Source: Hofstenia miamia | Taxonomy: Eukaryota > Xenacoelomorpha > Acoela | Reading direction: 5' to 3' | Assembly (NCBI GenBank): GCA_004352715.1 | Contig: SCFE01000072.1 | Span: forward strand, 552,064 to 616,063 | Length of the DNA stretch: 64,000 nt | Program-made: the position numbers and the translations under genes | Part shown: piece after piece, positions 23,569 through 34,300 of the stretch | Position numbering within the stretch: the first letter of the stretch is position 1 | How the letters are laid out: each line of letters starts with the position of its first letter | The notes under the pieces: model-generated | Database searches by the model: none | What the model was told of the DNA's origin: nothing | Seen by the model: the letters and a program-made list of their open reading frames with translations, nothing else

Positions 23569-24250
23569 ATAAAGTTTTTTTAATTAAAATATTTTTTTGC
23601 ATTTGGTATATTGGGCAGTGTGGACTAAATCCATTATGAACTTGAGAGTTTATGATGTTTGATCTTAAACAATTAATGCATTTGTGAATGTTCTTTGTAT
23701 CTTTGTTTGGACAATTTTTGTAATTGTGATTTTCTGTACAATACATACAGCAAATATCCTCACATTTGCAAGTCTTTGTAGAATGACCATAGCCTCCACA
23801 TGAACTGCACTTTCTTATGTAGTGATGATCAATTATATGGATGATACTTAAACCATATCGAATTTTGTTGTTTATCATTGTATTTCTTAGTTTAGTTGAA
23901 ACTTTTATAATTACTTCTTTACATTTTTTGAGGTTATTAACGTTCGAAAAAATAACAGTTAATTCCTCAGTGCAAACATTTTTTAGAATAGGATTAGAAT
24001 CGTAAAGTTTGACTTTGAAGTTGTTAATATCTTCAATATCTTCATATATTGGCATATTCGATAACTTAAGCTTAGGCAAAAATTTACTCGATTTTTTTAT
24101 ATTAATGCCTTTTATTTTTCCCAATTCCTCCATTTTTTCTGCCTCTTCTTCGGATTGGCAAAAAAGAACAATATCATTATTTTTTGACACAATTGCTTGA
24201 TCAATTGGAGTCATTTCCATTTTTTTGATGGATTTTTCAATGTTGTTCAT
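23561..24250 (-). CDS. LINE ORF1: zinc-knuckle nucleic-acid-binding protein
   Basis: A 229-codon frame whose C-terminal third has three Cys-rich knuckles: Cys-x2-Cys-x4-His-x4-Cys, then Cys-Cys-x2-Cys-x3-His-x4-Cys, and a final His/Cys pair. This is the gag-like ORF1 of Jockey/CR1-type LINEs, which coats the RNA. Minus-strand sequence upstream to about 24594 continues the protein from an earlier Met in a different frame with one stop, so the intact ORF1 would be longer. Confidence 0.85.
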   Translation of the reverse strand: MNNIEKSIKKMEMTPIDQAIVSKNNDIVLFCQSEEEAEKMEELGKIKGINIKKSSKFLPKLKLSNMPIYEDIEDINNFKVKLYDSNPILKNVCTEELTVIFSNVNNLKKCKEVIIKVSTKLRNTMINNKIRYGLSIIHIIDHHYIRKCSSCGGYGHSTKTCKCEDICCMYCTENHNYKNCPNKDTKNIHKCINCLRSNIINSQVHNGFSPHCPIYQMQKNILIKKTLYE

Positions 24251-24599
24251 AACCTTCTTGCATTCCTTTTCATTTAAAGAACCATCTTTATTTTTAGTGT
24301 TTTGTTTGAAATTATGAGTTTTGGGGTCATATATTTCTTATCATTTTGAGGGGAGATGATATTAAATTGATTTGAATTTTCCTTATTTGAAGAGTATCTT
24401 TTCTCATCTTTAAGGCAAGCTAAGAAATTTTGCTTAATCTTTGCAATAAAACCATTACAGTCTAATTTGTTTTGACTGTGAATATTTAAGCCATTTATAT
24501 AATATTCTAGATCAGTGAATGAATTTAAGAGATTCGTTATCTTCTATTCCTGATCATTACTGAGCTTAGAAATATCTGAATATAATGACATCATTCAGA

Positions 24600-25100
24600 T
24601 GTATTCAAATTTTACTATAGAAATTCAAAAATGCGTTACTTAAAAAGTTAATGTATTTCCAATGTATTGTGCACTACAGTTGCAAGTAATTTCATATACT
24701 ACTTTGGAAAGGTTTTCAATCCTGATTTCTGTCTTTAGTCCTATTAAATGATAGGATGATTCTTTTCAGATATTTCTGTAGTTTAATTGATTGTGGGCCT
24801 CGTATTCAATATTAAAGATGTAATTGTATAAATAATCACTTTGTTTGTTTTTTGACAATGGCAGTGGCATGCCTAAACATGTTAAGTTCTTGCTTATGTT
24901 ATGGTGAATTAAAGCAAACATTTCTGCTGTATTCTCTACTTTTGTTACATCACAAAGCTTAAAAAAAGAAAGTATTGTAAAGTTATATATTTATTTGATC
25001 TTTTGTTAAGTGCAATTACATTCAATATATTGTTCTATACATTTGCCAGTGCAAACGAGATTAACATTGAAATTGCATTTCAAGGAATTCTAGACTTATT
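24600..25100. other. Spacer between the LINE and the TEKT2 3' end
   Basis: No ORF or repeat of note. It contains the TEKT2 downstream region. Confidence 0.5.
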
Positions 25101-25107
25101 TGAAAAA

Positions 25108-25113
25108 TTTATT
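25108..25113 (-). terminator. TEKT2 polyadenylation signal (AATAAA)
   Basis: Minus-strand AATAAA about 37 nt past the TEKT2 stop codon. This is the first canonical hexamer after the stop; AT-rich DNA makes chance matches common. Confidence 0.5.
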
Positions 25114-25149
25114 AATATACATTAAGAATCGTAAGCAGTATAATTGCAT

Positions 25150-25342
25150 TTATGCGGGCAGACCCTCCTTTGCCTGAATCGTTGCTAGTTTAATGGGCGT
25201 GGTCGCAGTTAAATCGTGATTCACAGAAGGCAACTTCTCTCGTTCATTGGTAGCATCCGTTTCTAAATTGAGTGAATTCATCTTCAAAGCGAGATCTTCA
25301 TTTATTCGGTGCAGATTATTTTGCAAGTTTGTCAAAGAATGT
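25150..25342 (-). CDS. TEKT2: TEKT2 exon 8 (last)
   Basis: Encodes residues 360-422 and TAA/TGA-type stop after an acceptor TTGTTTAG. Leu-Asn-Leu-Gln and Glu-Asp-Leu-Ala-x-Lys-x-Asn-Ser-Leu match the coiled coil after the nonapeptide in tektin-2. The C-terminal ~25 residues are less conserved. Confidence 0.9.
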
Positions 25343-25872
25343 CTAAACAACCTCAATTTAAACACTAAAAAAGGCAGATTTTCGTTAAAAAAAACATTCA
25401 AATTTAAAGAAAATTTGTTCATAGGAAAAAACGAAACGTGATATTTGACACGTTTGTAGGAAATAACATTTTAAGTTATCTAAAATACAGATGTAGAAGC
25501 ATATACTTTCAAATACAATCAATGCGTTGCAATTGCTAATATTACCCAAAAAGAAATTGGAAAAGTATTTAATAGTACTTACAATATGCTAAGGAGTGTA
25601 CAACTCTGAGTTTCAATGCTATTAGGACGTTGAACATAATTCTATTTTCAACAATTTAGGCGAAATGAACAAATTATGGTTTTTGGAAACTTCTTTAATT
25701 TAAATAATATTTAAAAAATCAATGTTGGACAAACATTAAAGACCTCTGACAAATATATCCCCGAAAAATTAAATAAACAAATCAAATTTTTACTATTTAA
25801 GTAAATTATATTATATTATAGTTAATTGATAATAACTACTAAATTATTCTGTGTATGTGCAAAGGTTAAGAA

Positions 25873-25912
<40 letters not shown>

Positions 25913-28900
25913 GACCAAACGTTTGGGAACAGTAACCTCTCTAAAAGGTGTTTTATGCTATTTCCTGAAAACTTCGAAAAATTCCGGGAATTCCCAATTT
26001 TTTCTTAGAATTTACAACAGAATGATTTAGCCAATCAAATTAACACAACTTTAGATTTACACACAATACATTTTCACTGAAAAATCACTATAATTATAGT
26101 TTGAAATATGGTCAGTGGTAGTGAAATTTCTCCAACAAAGAGTGCTCAAATTCATATCTTGTACGAGGAGGGGTACAATTATTGCACTATAGCTGTTAGA
26201 ATGGGCATGCCAGTATCTTCGGTTTCCAGAAGTGTTACTCGCTATCAGCAACTGCAAAATTTTTCTTCTCGCAAGTGGTCTGGAAGGCCAAAAGTGACAA
26301 CCCCTCAGACTGATCGGCTCATTCACCGTTACGTCGTCAATCAATCATTCTCTTCATCTTCTGAAGTCAAAGCAAATCTAGGTGCGATAGTGCAGAATGT
26401 ATCATCACGAACCTTTAGGCGTCGATTGAATACTACCTTTGACCTTCCATTGTGCAAACCGGCAGTCAAACCCCGATTGCCTTCTAAAAACATTTGAAAC
26501 CGGTTGCGCTTCTGCAGGCAATACCAACTACACCCCTGAGATGTTGCATCAAGTAATGTTTAGTGACGAATCCAAGATTTGCCAATTTACATTCTACCGA
26601 CCACACGTTCGACGACCAAGAAACCAAAGATTCAACACACGTTACACGCAACAAACTGTCCGCTCAGCTCCTTCTGTGATGATTTGGGGGTGCTATAACT
26701 GCGAATGGGCGTGCTGGTCTGCATTTTGTTCCTCACAACGAGACAGTCACAGCCAAGGCCTAACTCAAAATAATTCAGGAGAAAGTTCCCATGTTTATGC
26801 AGCTTCGCGGAACATCTGTACTACAACAAGATGGTGCTCCTTGCCACAGCGCCAAAGTTGTGAAACAGAGGATTGCATCACAAGACTTTCGGCTGCTTGA
26901 GAACTTGTCGGGAAACTCCTCAGACCTCAACGTCATAAAAATTGCTGGCATCACATCAAAAACAGTCTGAGGAAGCGCCAATGCACATTACTCGACGATC
27001 TGAAAGAGCAAATAAATGTGGTATGGTGCACAGAGATTACTGATGATTATTGTAGAAAGCTGGTCGAGTTAATGTTAAATCGTATTGCTGCGTGTTTGGC
27101 CAATAATGGCGGACGTACAAAATATTGAGTTTTTCGGTGTTATCATATTTTTTCTACATTGTGATATTATATTGTTTCTACAATGCGTTTTTTAGTGTAA
27201 AATACAAAAANATTATAGTTTGAAATATGGTCAGTGGTAGTGAAATTTCTCCAACAAAGAGTGCTCAAATTCATATCTTGTACGAGGAGGGGTACAATTA
27301 TTGCACTATAGCTGTTAGAATGGGCATGCCAGTATCTTCGGTTTCCAGAAGTGTTACTCGCTATCAGCAACTGCAAAATTTTTCTTCTCGCAAGTGGTCT
27401 GGAAGGCCAAAAGTGACAACCCCTCAGACTGATCGGCTCATTCACCGTTACGTCGTCAATCAATCATTCTCTTCATCTTCTGAAGTCAAAGCAAATCTAG
27501 GTGCGATAGTGCAGAATGTATCATCACGAACCTTTAGGCGTCGATTGAATACTACCTTTGACCTTCCATTGTGCAAACCGGCAGTCAAACCCCGATTGCC
27601 TTCTAAAAACATTTGAAACCGGTTGCGCTTCTGCAGGCAATACCAACTACACCCCTGAGATGTTGCATCAAGTAATGTTTAGTGACGAATCCAAGATTTG
27701 CCAATTTACATTCTACCGACCACACGTTCGACGACCAAGAAACCAAAGATTCAACACACGTTACACGCAACAAACTGTCCGCTCAGCTCCTTCTGTGATG
27801 ATTTGGGGGTGCTATAACTGCGAATGGGCGTGCTGGTCTGCATTTTGTTCCTCACAACGAGACAGTCACAGCCAAGGCCTAACTCAAAATAATTCAGGAG
27901 AAAGTTCCCATGTTTAGTGCAGCTTCGCAGAACATCTGTACTACAACAAGATGGTGCTCCTTGCCACAGCGCCAAAGTTGTGAAACANTATATATATATA
28001 TATCTGTAAGCAATTGCATTAAAATGATTATCTACATTTTTCGATAAGGAATACAACTTTACATCCGACAATTGATTTACAAGTAGCACGCTTGCTGACA
28101 CTTTTCGTAGCAGAAAAACTAATATTGAAAAGAACGGCTAGAAACCGTCGAAAAGACGAACCTCCAAAAGGCCGCCAAACCTAACGAGGACAATAAAAAG
28201 TTCAGAATTTTACAGCAGTTGCAACCCAATAATGGCATCTTATTGGGTTCATCGGCACTGATACCTTTGTTCATGCTAATGGTCTACCTAGTTTAATATG
28301 GGGTGTCACAGATACCCCAAACGCACAATAAACAAGTTAAAGTTAACGGAATTTAAAGATTAATAATTCGATGAATACATTTTCAAATTGAATAGAAAAG
28401 TTTACATAGCAACAGAAACCTGAGTCATGTGTGTAACTTAGATGCTGGAAATTTCACAAATCAATTTGCGAATATCTGAATGATGAAAAACACTTTTCGC
28501 ATTTTGATTTTCAAAAACGTTTGCATGAATAAGTAAATTTCATTTTTGTAAGTTTCGGAAGTATGCGTGCTGTCCCAAAATATCCACTCTATTCAAATGT
28601 AATGACCATTGCAAGACAATCTTGACATCCATTTCTGGATTGATTATCAGACAATTTTTTACATTAATTGCATTTCTATTTTACTTTAAAGAAATATTTA
28701 AAGGATCCTGTAAATTTCCCATGCTTTTAATGCGAAGCCTTTTAAAGGAATTCCTTTAAAGTATTCTGAAAAATTATGAATTTTTTACAGGAAATACTTT
28801 AGTCATAGAATTCGCATGTATTAGAATATCTAGTTTTAAATAATTCCTAAATAGTGTAATCCGTTAAAATGATTCTTTGAAATTTTTATCTATTCCTTTA

Positions 28901-31278
28901 AATATAAAAAATATTTAATGGGACGTCATTGATTAACTGCATTAAAAATTCGCATTTATAAAAACCGAAGATCTTTACTACCACACCTAAAAATTCAAAA
29001 AATTACTTTTGGAAGAATTTTTCACAAAAAAAATGAAAATGTGTTGATTGGCGTCTAGTTGCCATAGTTACGTACTGTGATTGCTTAAGTTTATCTTTAA
29101 GCATTTCAATGGTGGCGTCAATCTGATGCACCTGATTTACAAGACCATATTGCGCATTATCTCTGCATTGCTCCATAAATGGGCGGCACTTGCGATTTTC
29201 CAAACGTGTTTGCGCCAACTTCATTGAGGTGTCCTTGTCACGTATTGACTGCTCAATTCCAGCGATATCATTCAAAAGTTCTGCAATTTCTTTTTCAGTC
29301 TAAAACCATACGTTTATAAAACATATTCACGAGGTAAATGGAAGCAATGTAGTTGAAAATACGTTTTCCATATGAATTATTTAATGGCATAATACAGACC
29401 TTAGCCTTTTGAAATTCATCTTCATCAATAGCTTCCTTGGTCTCTTGGATGCGATTACGGAATGCAAAATCAGTGGCCTTTCTTTGTGCTTCTACGTCAT
29501 TTGAAGTCTAAACAAAATTACGCTTTAAAAACTTTATGAATGTCATTTTATTAATAAAAAACAAAATCGTTTAAAACGCGCACAAAAATTCAAATTTGTA
29601 CACATTTTGGAATTTAGTATCTTGTGAATTACACGACCATAAGCACTCGTCAATCTCCATCAAAATAAATGTAACAGATGGCTCCATCCAACCATGAAAT
29701 TAGACAAAACCCCAACAATTTGTCATGTAAAAGTCATAATTTTAATTCAATTAAATAATTAGTGATTAACATTGATCATATCATTTTCACAGACATCACA
29801 GCGTCTAGATCAACAGCGTGGTTCAATAGATAAAAGTAGTTGACCAGCAGTGCGTTGTGCAGAGCAATCAAACCCTTGATCACAGCCATCCTTAAAGATG
29901 GCCGCGTCTATACCAAATTAGGAACGAAGCCTCACTATGATTCTTAGATGGCTATAAGAGTATTGAAATGAAAACTGTGTGATAGCCTTGCATATCTATA
30001 GACCAAATACATATCAATCCGCTATTTCCAAAGACATTGATGATAATACTAAACATATCTCAGACCTCTCAGATAACGCTTCATGATGAATGAAGATATT
30101 ACAATTTAATAGATCTTAGAAATATTATAAAATAAGTAACAAGAATGATAATAATTGAAATGGAGTAAAAATGAAAAAATATATTTGTCATAAAATATTA
30201 ATTAGTCCATCATTTTAGCATGTAATAAACAAAGTTAGCTTTGAAATAGTTCGCAAATGTTAATCAGAAACCTTGGATTTCTTGAAGTGGTTTGAATTTG
30301 TCAAGATTACAAACTTGAAAAAGATTGAAATGGTCTATCAAAATAGATAAAATTTAGAAAGTGAACTATATATTACGGATTTTCGGACCTAACGAAAAAG
30401 ATTCGATTTAATTTGAGTTAAAGGAGGTGATACACGGTCAAACCTCCGATCAAGCAAGCAATTAATTTTAATTGGTGGGCAAACATTTTGCGGCGATACA
30501 TTATCAAACATTCGTCAAACAAACCATCAGACAAATGACAAACATCTATTGGAATTTCTCATTTATGGTTAACTGATTTATGTTAATTGAGGTGCTTTAA
30601 CCTGTGCCATGTTCGCTTTTGATACAATTGTTATTAAGTAGCGTTCAGATATACAACTTTGTTCACAACTTTTTCGAATTTAATGAGGTTTTCAGCAAAA
30701 GTTGTATGTGTGAACGCAAAAAAACTTTGTTGTCAACAAAGTTTTCAAAGTTAAATCTCTTCTAATTGGCTGACAACTTTTGGCGAGATAATGAGGTTGA
30801 CAACAAAGTTTCAGGTTTGAGCGCGAAAAAACTTTGTTGTGAACTTTTCAAAACAAATTCTGAGTGCTAGCATAAACGACGGTATAATTACATAAGCACC
30901 TTATTCTGTATTTATTGCTTCCGGGGGGAATGCATGGATTCGTTTATTTAACGCTAGAGTGCACGATCATTTTACGCATTATTCCGTTTTTGGATGATAT
31001 ATTTATTCACTCAGTTATAGAAGCATGTGATCGCTTGATAGCGAAACTCATTCAGTAGAGCTTGTGGAAAAAAGGCTCTGTTTGTGGAATTCGAGCATCG
31101 AAAGTTATAAAAATACGCATTTAAGAAGTCTAGCAAAAGAGGAAACTTCCAAAATTTCCATATTTTAATCTAATCCCTAGTAAATGTGAAGACATTATTA
31201 ACTAAGAATACTATAAGTTTTTTGCATTTGGCACCGCTTATTTAAACCTAAAACATCTTTAAATGTCTTATTTTGCTT

Positions 31279-31312
<34 letters not shown>

Positions 31313-34300
31313 NTATGTCGGACACAGCGCCAATTCTTAAGGCGTTATAAGTGTATATATATATATATATATATATACACTTATAACGCCTTAAGAATTG
31401 GCGCTGTGTCCGACATAGCGCCATTTACAAAGAGAAAGAGAGCCAAAAACTGCCAGAGTCAACTTTTACTCTGTTTTTAATTTCGCACAATGCATGAGAT
31501 GCCTAGATTGTAATACATATAATTATTTAATTTTTTTCCAGTTTTTATAGGAAAAAATTGAAATTTTGCTTAAAAAATTTATATTTGGCGCTGTGTCCCA
31601 TTTTATGCTTTTGTGTGTTTTTAGAGTGCTTCGGAATGTCTGATGATTCAGCTTTGGAATTTTGGTCAGATATTGATGTGAGCGACGCGGGTTTAGATGG
31701 AATGCTCTCACAAGACAATATTGAACCCTCTCAATCCACTGCTAATTGTGCTTCCACTTTAAAAAAAAAGAATATCAATAAACATATGCAAGAAAAACAG
31801 CAAACTTGTTTACAAAAAATGCGTGACCATTTGCCTTATAAGCATACTTCCCTTTCAAAAAACGAAATTACATATATTTTAGACTTTTATAGAACAAGAA
31901 ATTCAACAGTTATATTTGAGTGCTTATCATGCCTGCGTCGATTTTCCAATAAGAACCGCCATGTTCGGGAATGTATTGAAAACAATACATCATGTGAAGT
32001 AAAAGTTATTACTGATCCCAGCTCTGTTGCGGCATTGGCAAAGAGTGTACGAAAATACTTACCAATTAATAAAAAGAAAAACGATTTAGAGGAACTTATC
32101 TCATCATTTTTGGAAAATCTTAAGGATATCAAAAAAGCATCTGGATCTTCATCTGTAAGCAATTCTAAATGTGACTCAATTTTATTAGAGGAAGTTTGTT
32201 TGAAAACGGAATGTCTAGAATTACCTAGAAACTTAGCAAAATGCATTAGAGACTTAAAAGAGGATAGAGGGTGGGTTGCTTCAACCACACTAAATGTACT
32301 CACTCTGATTGCAAAATTTATTCGCTACACTGCAATTAATTCTAATGTTACTGTTAATCAGGATGCTTGGAAAGCAAATATCGATATACTGAGAGAAGCT
32401 TACAATAAGCGAGCTGGGCGAGAGCAAACTAAATCTCAGAGATTAAAATTTTCAAGAGTGCCATCCATAAATTTAATTGGAAAACTACAGTCCCAAATGA
32501 TTGAAATACTTAAAACTCAAGATGATTTAACTTACCATCAACAAATCGGAATGAATTTTTTCATTCTTCAATCACGATTGGTTTGCAGACCTCTACCAAT
32601 AATAAATATTTCAACTAATGATTTTAAATCATTAAAATGCGAAAACGATTCGATAACGTCTTCAAAACATAAGACTGGTTACAAGAACCCTGTAGATATA
32701 TTTATTAAAATGGAACAGCGACCATTAATTCGAAAAATGCTGCAAAATTACAAAAAGGAATATAAAGTGGACGCCAATTTTATTTTTGCTAACGGAAAAA
32801 ATCTCCCTGAACACAACATTAATAAATATGTTAATAAAGTAATCAAAGAATATTTTCCGGAATTCAGTGAAAATTATGATTTTACACCCACTGCCATACG
32901 AAAAACCTAGGATTCATATATTAATACGGATGTGAAGTTGTCACCAACGAAGAAACGGGCACACTTTGCCCAAACGGGGCATACAGCCGAAACAGCCGCA
33001 AAAAATTATATTTTGCCCCCTTCTGAAAAAGACAAGAAGAATATCACATGTCTGAACGCGATAAGCCTTTGTTGTGAGTATTTTAATTTCCAAAAAATTG
33101 TGAACATAGTTGTATGTCTGAACGCGATAAGGCTTTGTTGTGAGTATTTTAATTTCCGAAAAGTTGTGAACAAAGTTGTATGTCTGAACGCTACTTTACA
33201 GGATAATTATTTTCTGTCAATAAATTTATAATGATTCACAAATGTTAATTGGTTTTGTGCGTAAACGCATGGAACCCGTGCAAAACATCCAAAATGGCAT
33301 TTTGCAATAGCGCCAATTAAATGAACCATGCTTCACATCACCAATGACAAGGAAAAGCGTTTTAAAGTAAGTTAATTAATTAATCACTGTTTTCCATGTA
33401 AATGAATTCTGCCTTTCCAGTGAGGGTGATTTAGCACTTTAAGTAACGTAAATAAACAACAATATTGATACAGAATAGATAAGGGAACAATTGAATGCAG
33501 TTTTTACCCGTTTTAATTAAATTTTTTCAATTTTAAAGAGTGTTATTGTTAAATAATTAGCGTGTTTGACGGAAAATATATAAATTATTTTGATTTCAAT
33601 TTTTCTGATGGGAGGTTTGATTCCTTGTCTGATGCCGTGTTTGACGGATGTTATACACGGTTAAACATTCGTCAAACATTTTGTTTGCCAAATATTGGTC
33701 ATACAAACTTGATCACCCCTTTTACTCTGCATTGATCTACCTTATGGCACTTATCAACCAAACCCAGGATTGCCCGAATGTGAGGGTATGAGAGATGTAG
33801 GAAAAAATCAATGCCCGTTGTAGGGTTGAGAGTCAAGTAGAAATTAGCATCAGCACAAACACAATTGCAAAACGAATGAAGGGTGCGATGTTTCTTGAGA
33901 AGACGAACAGAGAACGTGACAACACCATCAGAGCGAGTGGAGTGGGAATTAGAGAACTATATGAAATCAAAATGATCAAGGTACAACTTGCGAGTGAGCA
34001 AACGATTGAACTGAAGGAGATCACAGGCATGAAAGTAGAACGGCAATGGGAGAGTGGAGAATTTGAGAAGAGCGTCTTTGTATGGTAAAGGAAAGATCCA
34101 TTTGAAACCACGCTTCTGGAACAGTGCTATGGAGTGAAACAAAGCCCGGGAGGCCACCAACAAGGAAAGGCGTAAAGAATGGCGCGAGGAATGGACTTGA
34201 ACAAAGAGAGTTTCACAGCAGACGGGGAATTAAAGGGCAAATAGTGAGGAATTAGTATTGCGAAGGCGTGAGGTCACATGACTAGACCAATTTAAGTTTG

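Larger units (their letters stand above)
19940..24595 (-). mobile_element. Near-complete LINE (family C), two overlapping contig pieces
   Basis: From right to left on the minus strand: ORF1 with zinc knuckles, an APE-type endonuclease, a linker, and reverse transcriptase with C-terminal region, then a 3' end with AATAAA and an (ATT)n tail at about 19944-19970. The piece 21584-22167 is repeated at about 22416-22985 with a few substitutions, and 22169-22414 repeats 23898-24143; single Ns sit at 22168 and 22415. The apparent internal duplications are best read as scaffolding overlaps or two allelic copies, not as element structure. Zinc-knuckle ORF1, APE endonuclease and RT fit the Jockey/CR1 superfamily group. 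Confidence 0.85.
30637..33195 (+). mobile_element. 2.56-kb TIR element carrying a tyrosine-recombinase-like ORF
   Basis: The left end AGTAGCGTTCAGATATACAA (continuing CTTTGTTCACAACTTTTTCG) is matched in inverted orientation at the right end (33156-33195) with few mismatches. TTA flanks both sides (30634-30636 and 33196-33198). Subterminal copies of ACAAAGTTG-type words occur inside both ends, and a ~70-bp direct repeat lies at 33048-33185. The main ORF inside resembles a tyrosine recombinase rather than a DDE transposase, which does not fit TIR elements with 3-bp duplications; nesting is possible. A related right end lies at 52905-52938. Confidence 0.65.
30425..33720. mobile_element. Possible outer TIR element enclosing the recombinase element
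   Basis: AAGGAGGTGATACACGGTCA at the left and an inverted GGGGTGATCAAG end near 33718 both lie beside AAACNTTCGTCAAAC-type subterminal words, in inverted orientation. This suggests a roughly 740-bp non-autonomous element split by the 30637-33195 insertion. I could not define a clean target duplication. Confidence 0.4.

Noticed and set aside
27227-27917. A second independent Tc1-like insertion
   Set aside because: It copies 26093-26868 with a few differences and ends exactly at Ns; no own termini or target duplication.
31523-31711. Minus-strand ORF opposite the recombinase start
   Set aside because: Shadow of the plus-strand ORF; no domain.
32932-33231. Independent 99-residue protein
   Set aside because: Same frame as the recombinase ORF after its TAG; the later part is translated terminal repeat.
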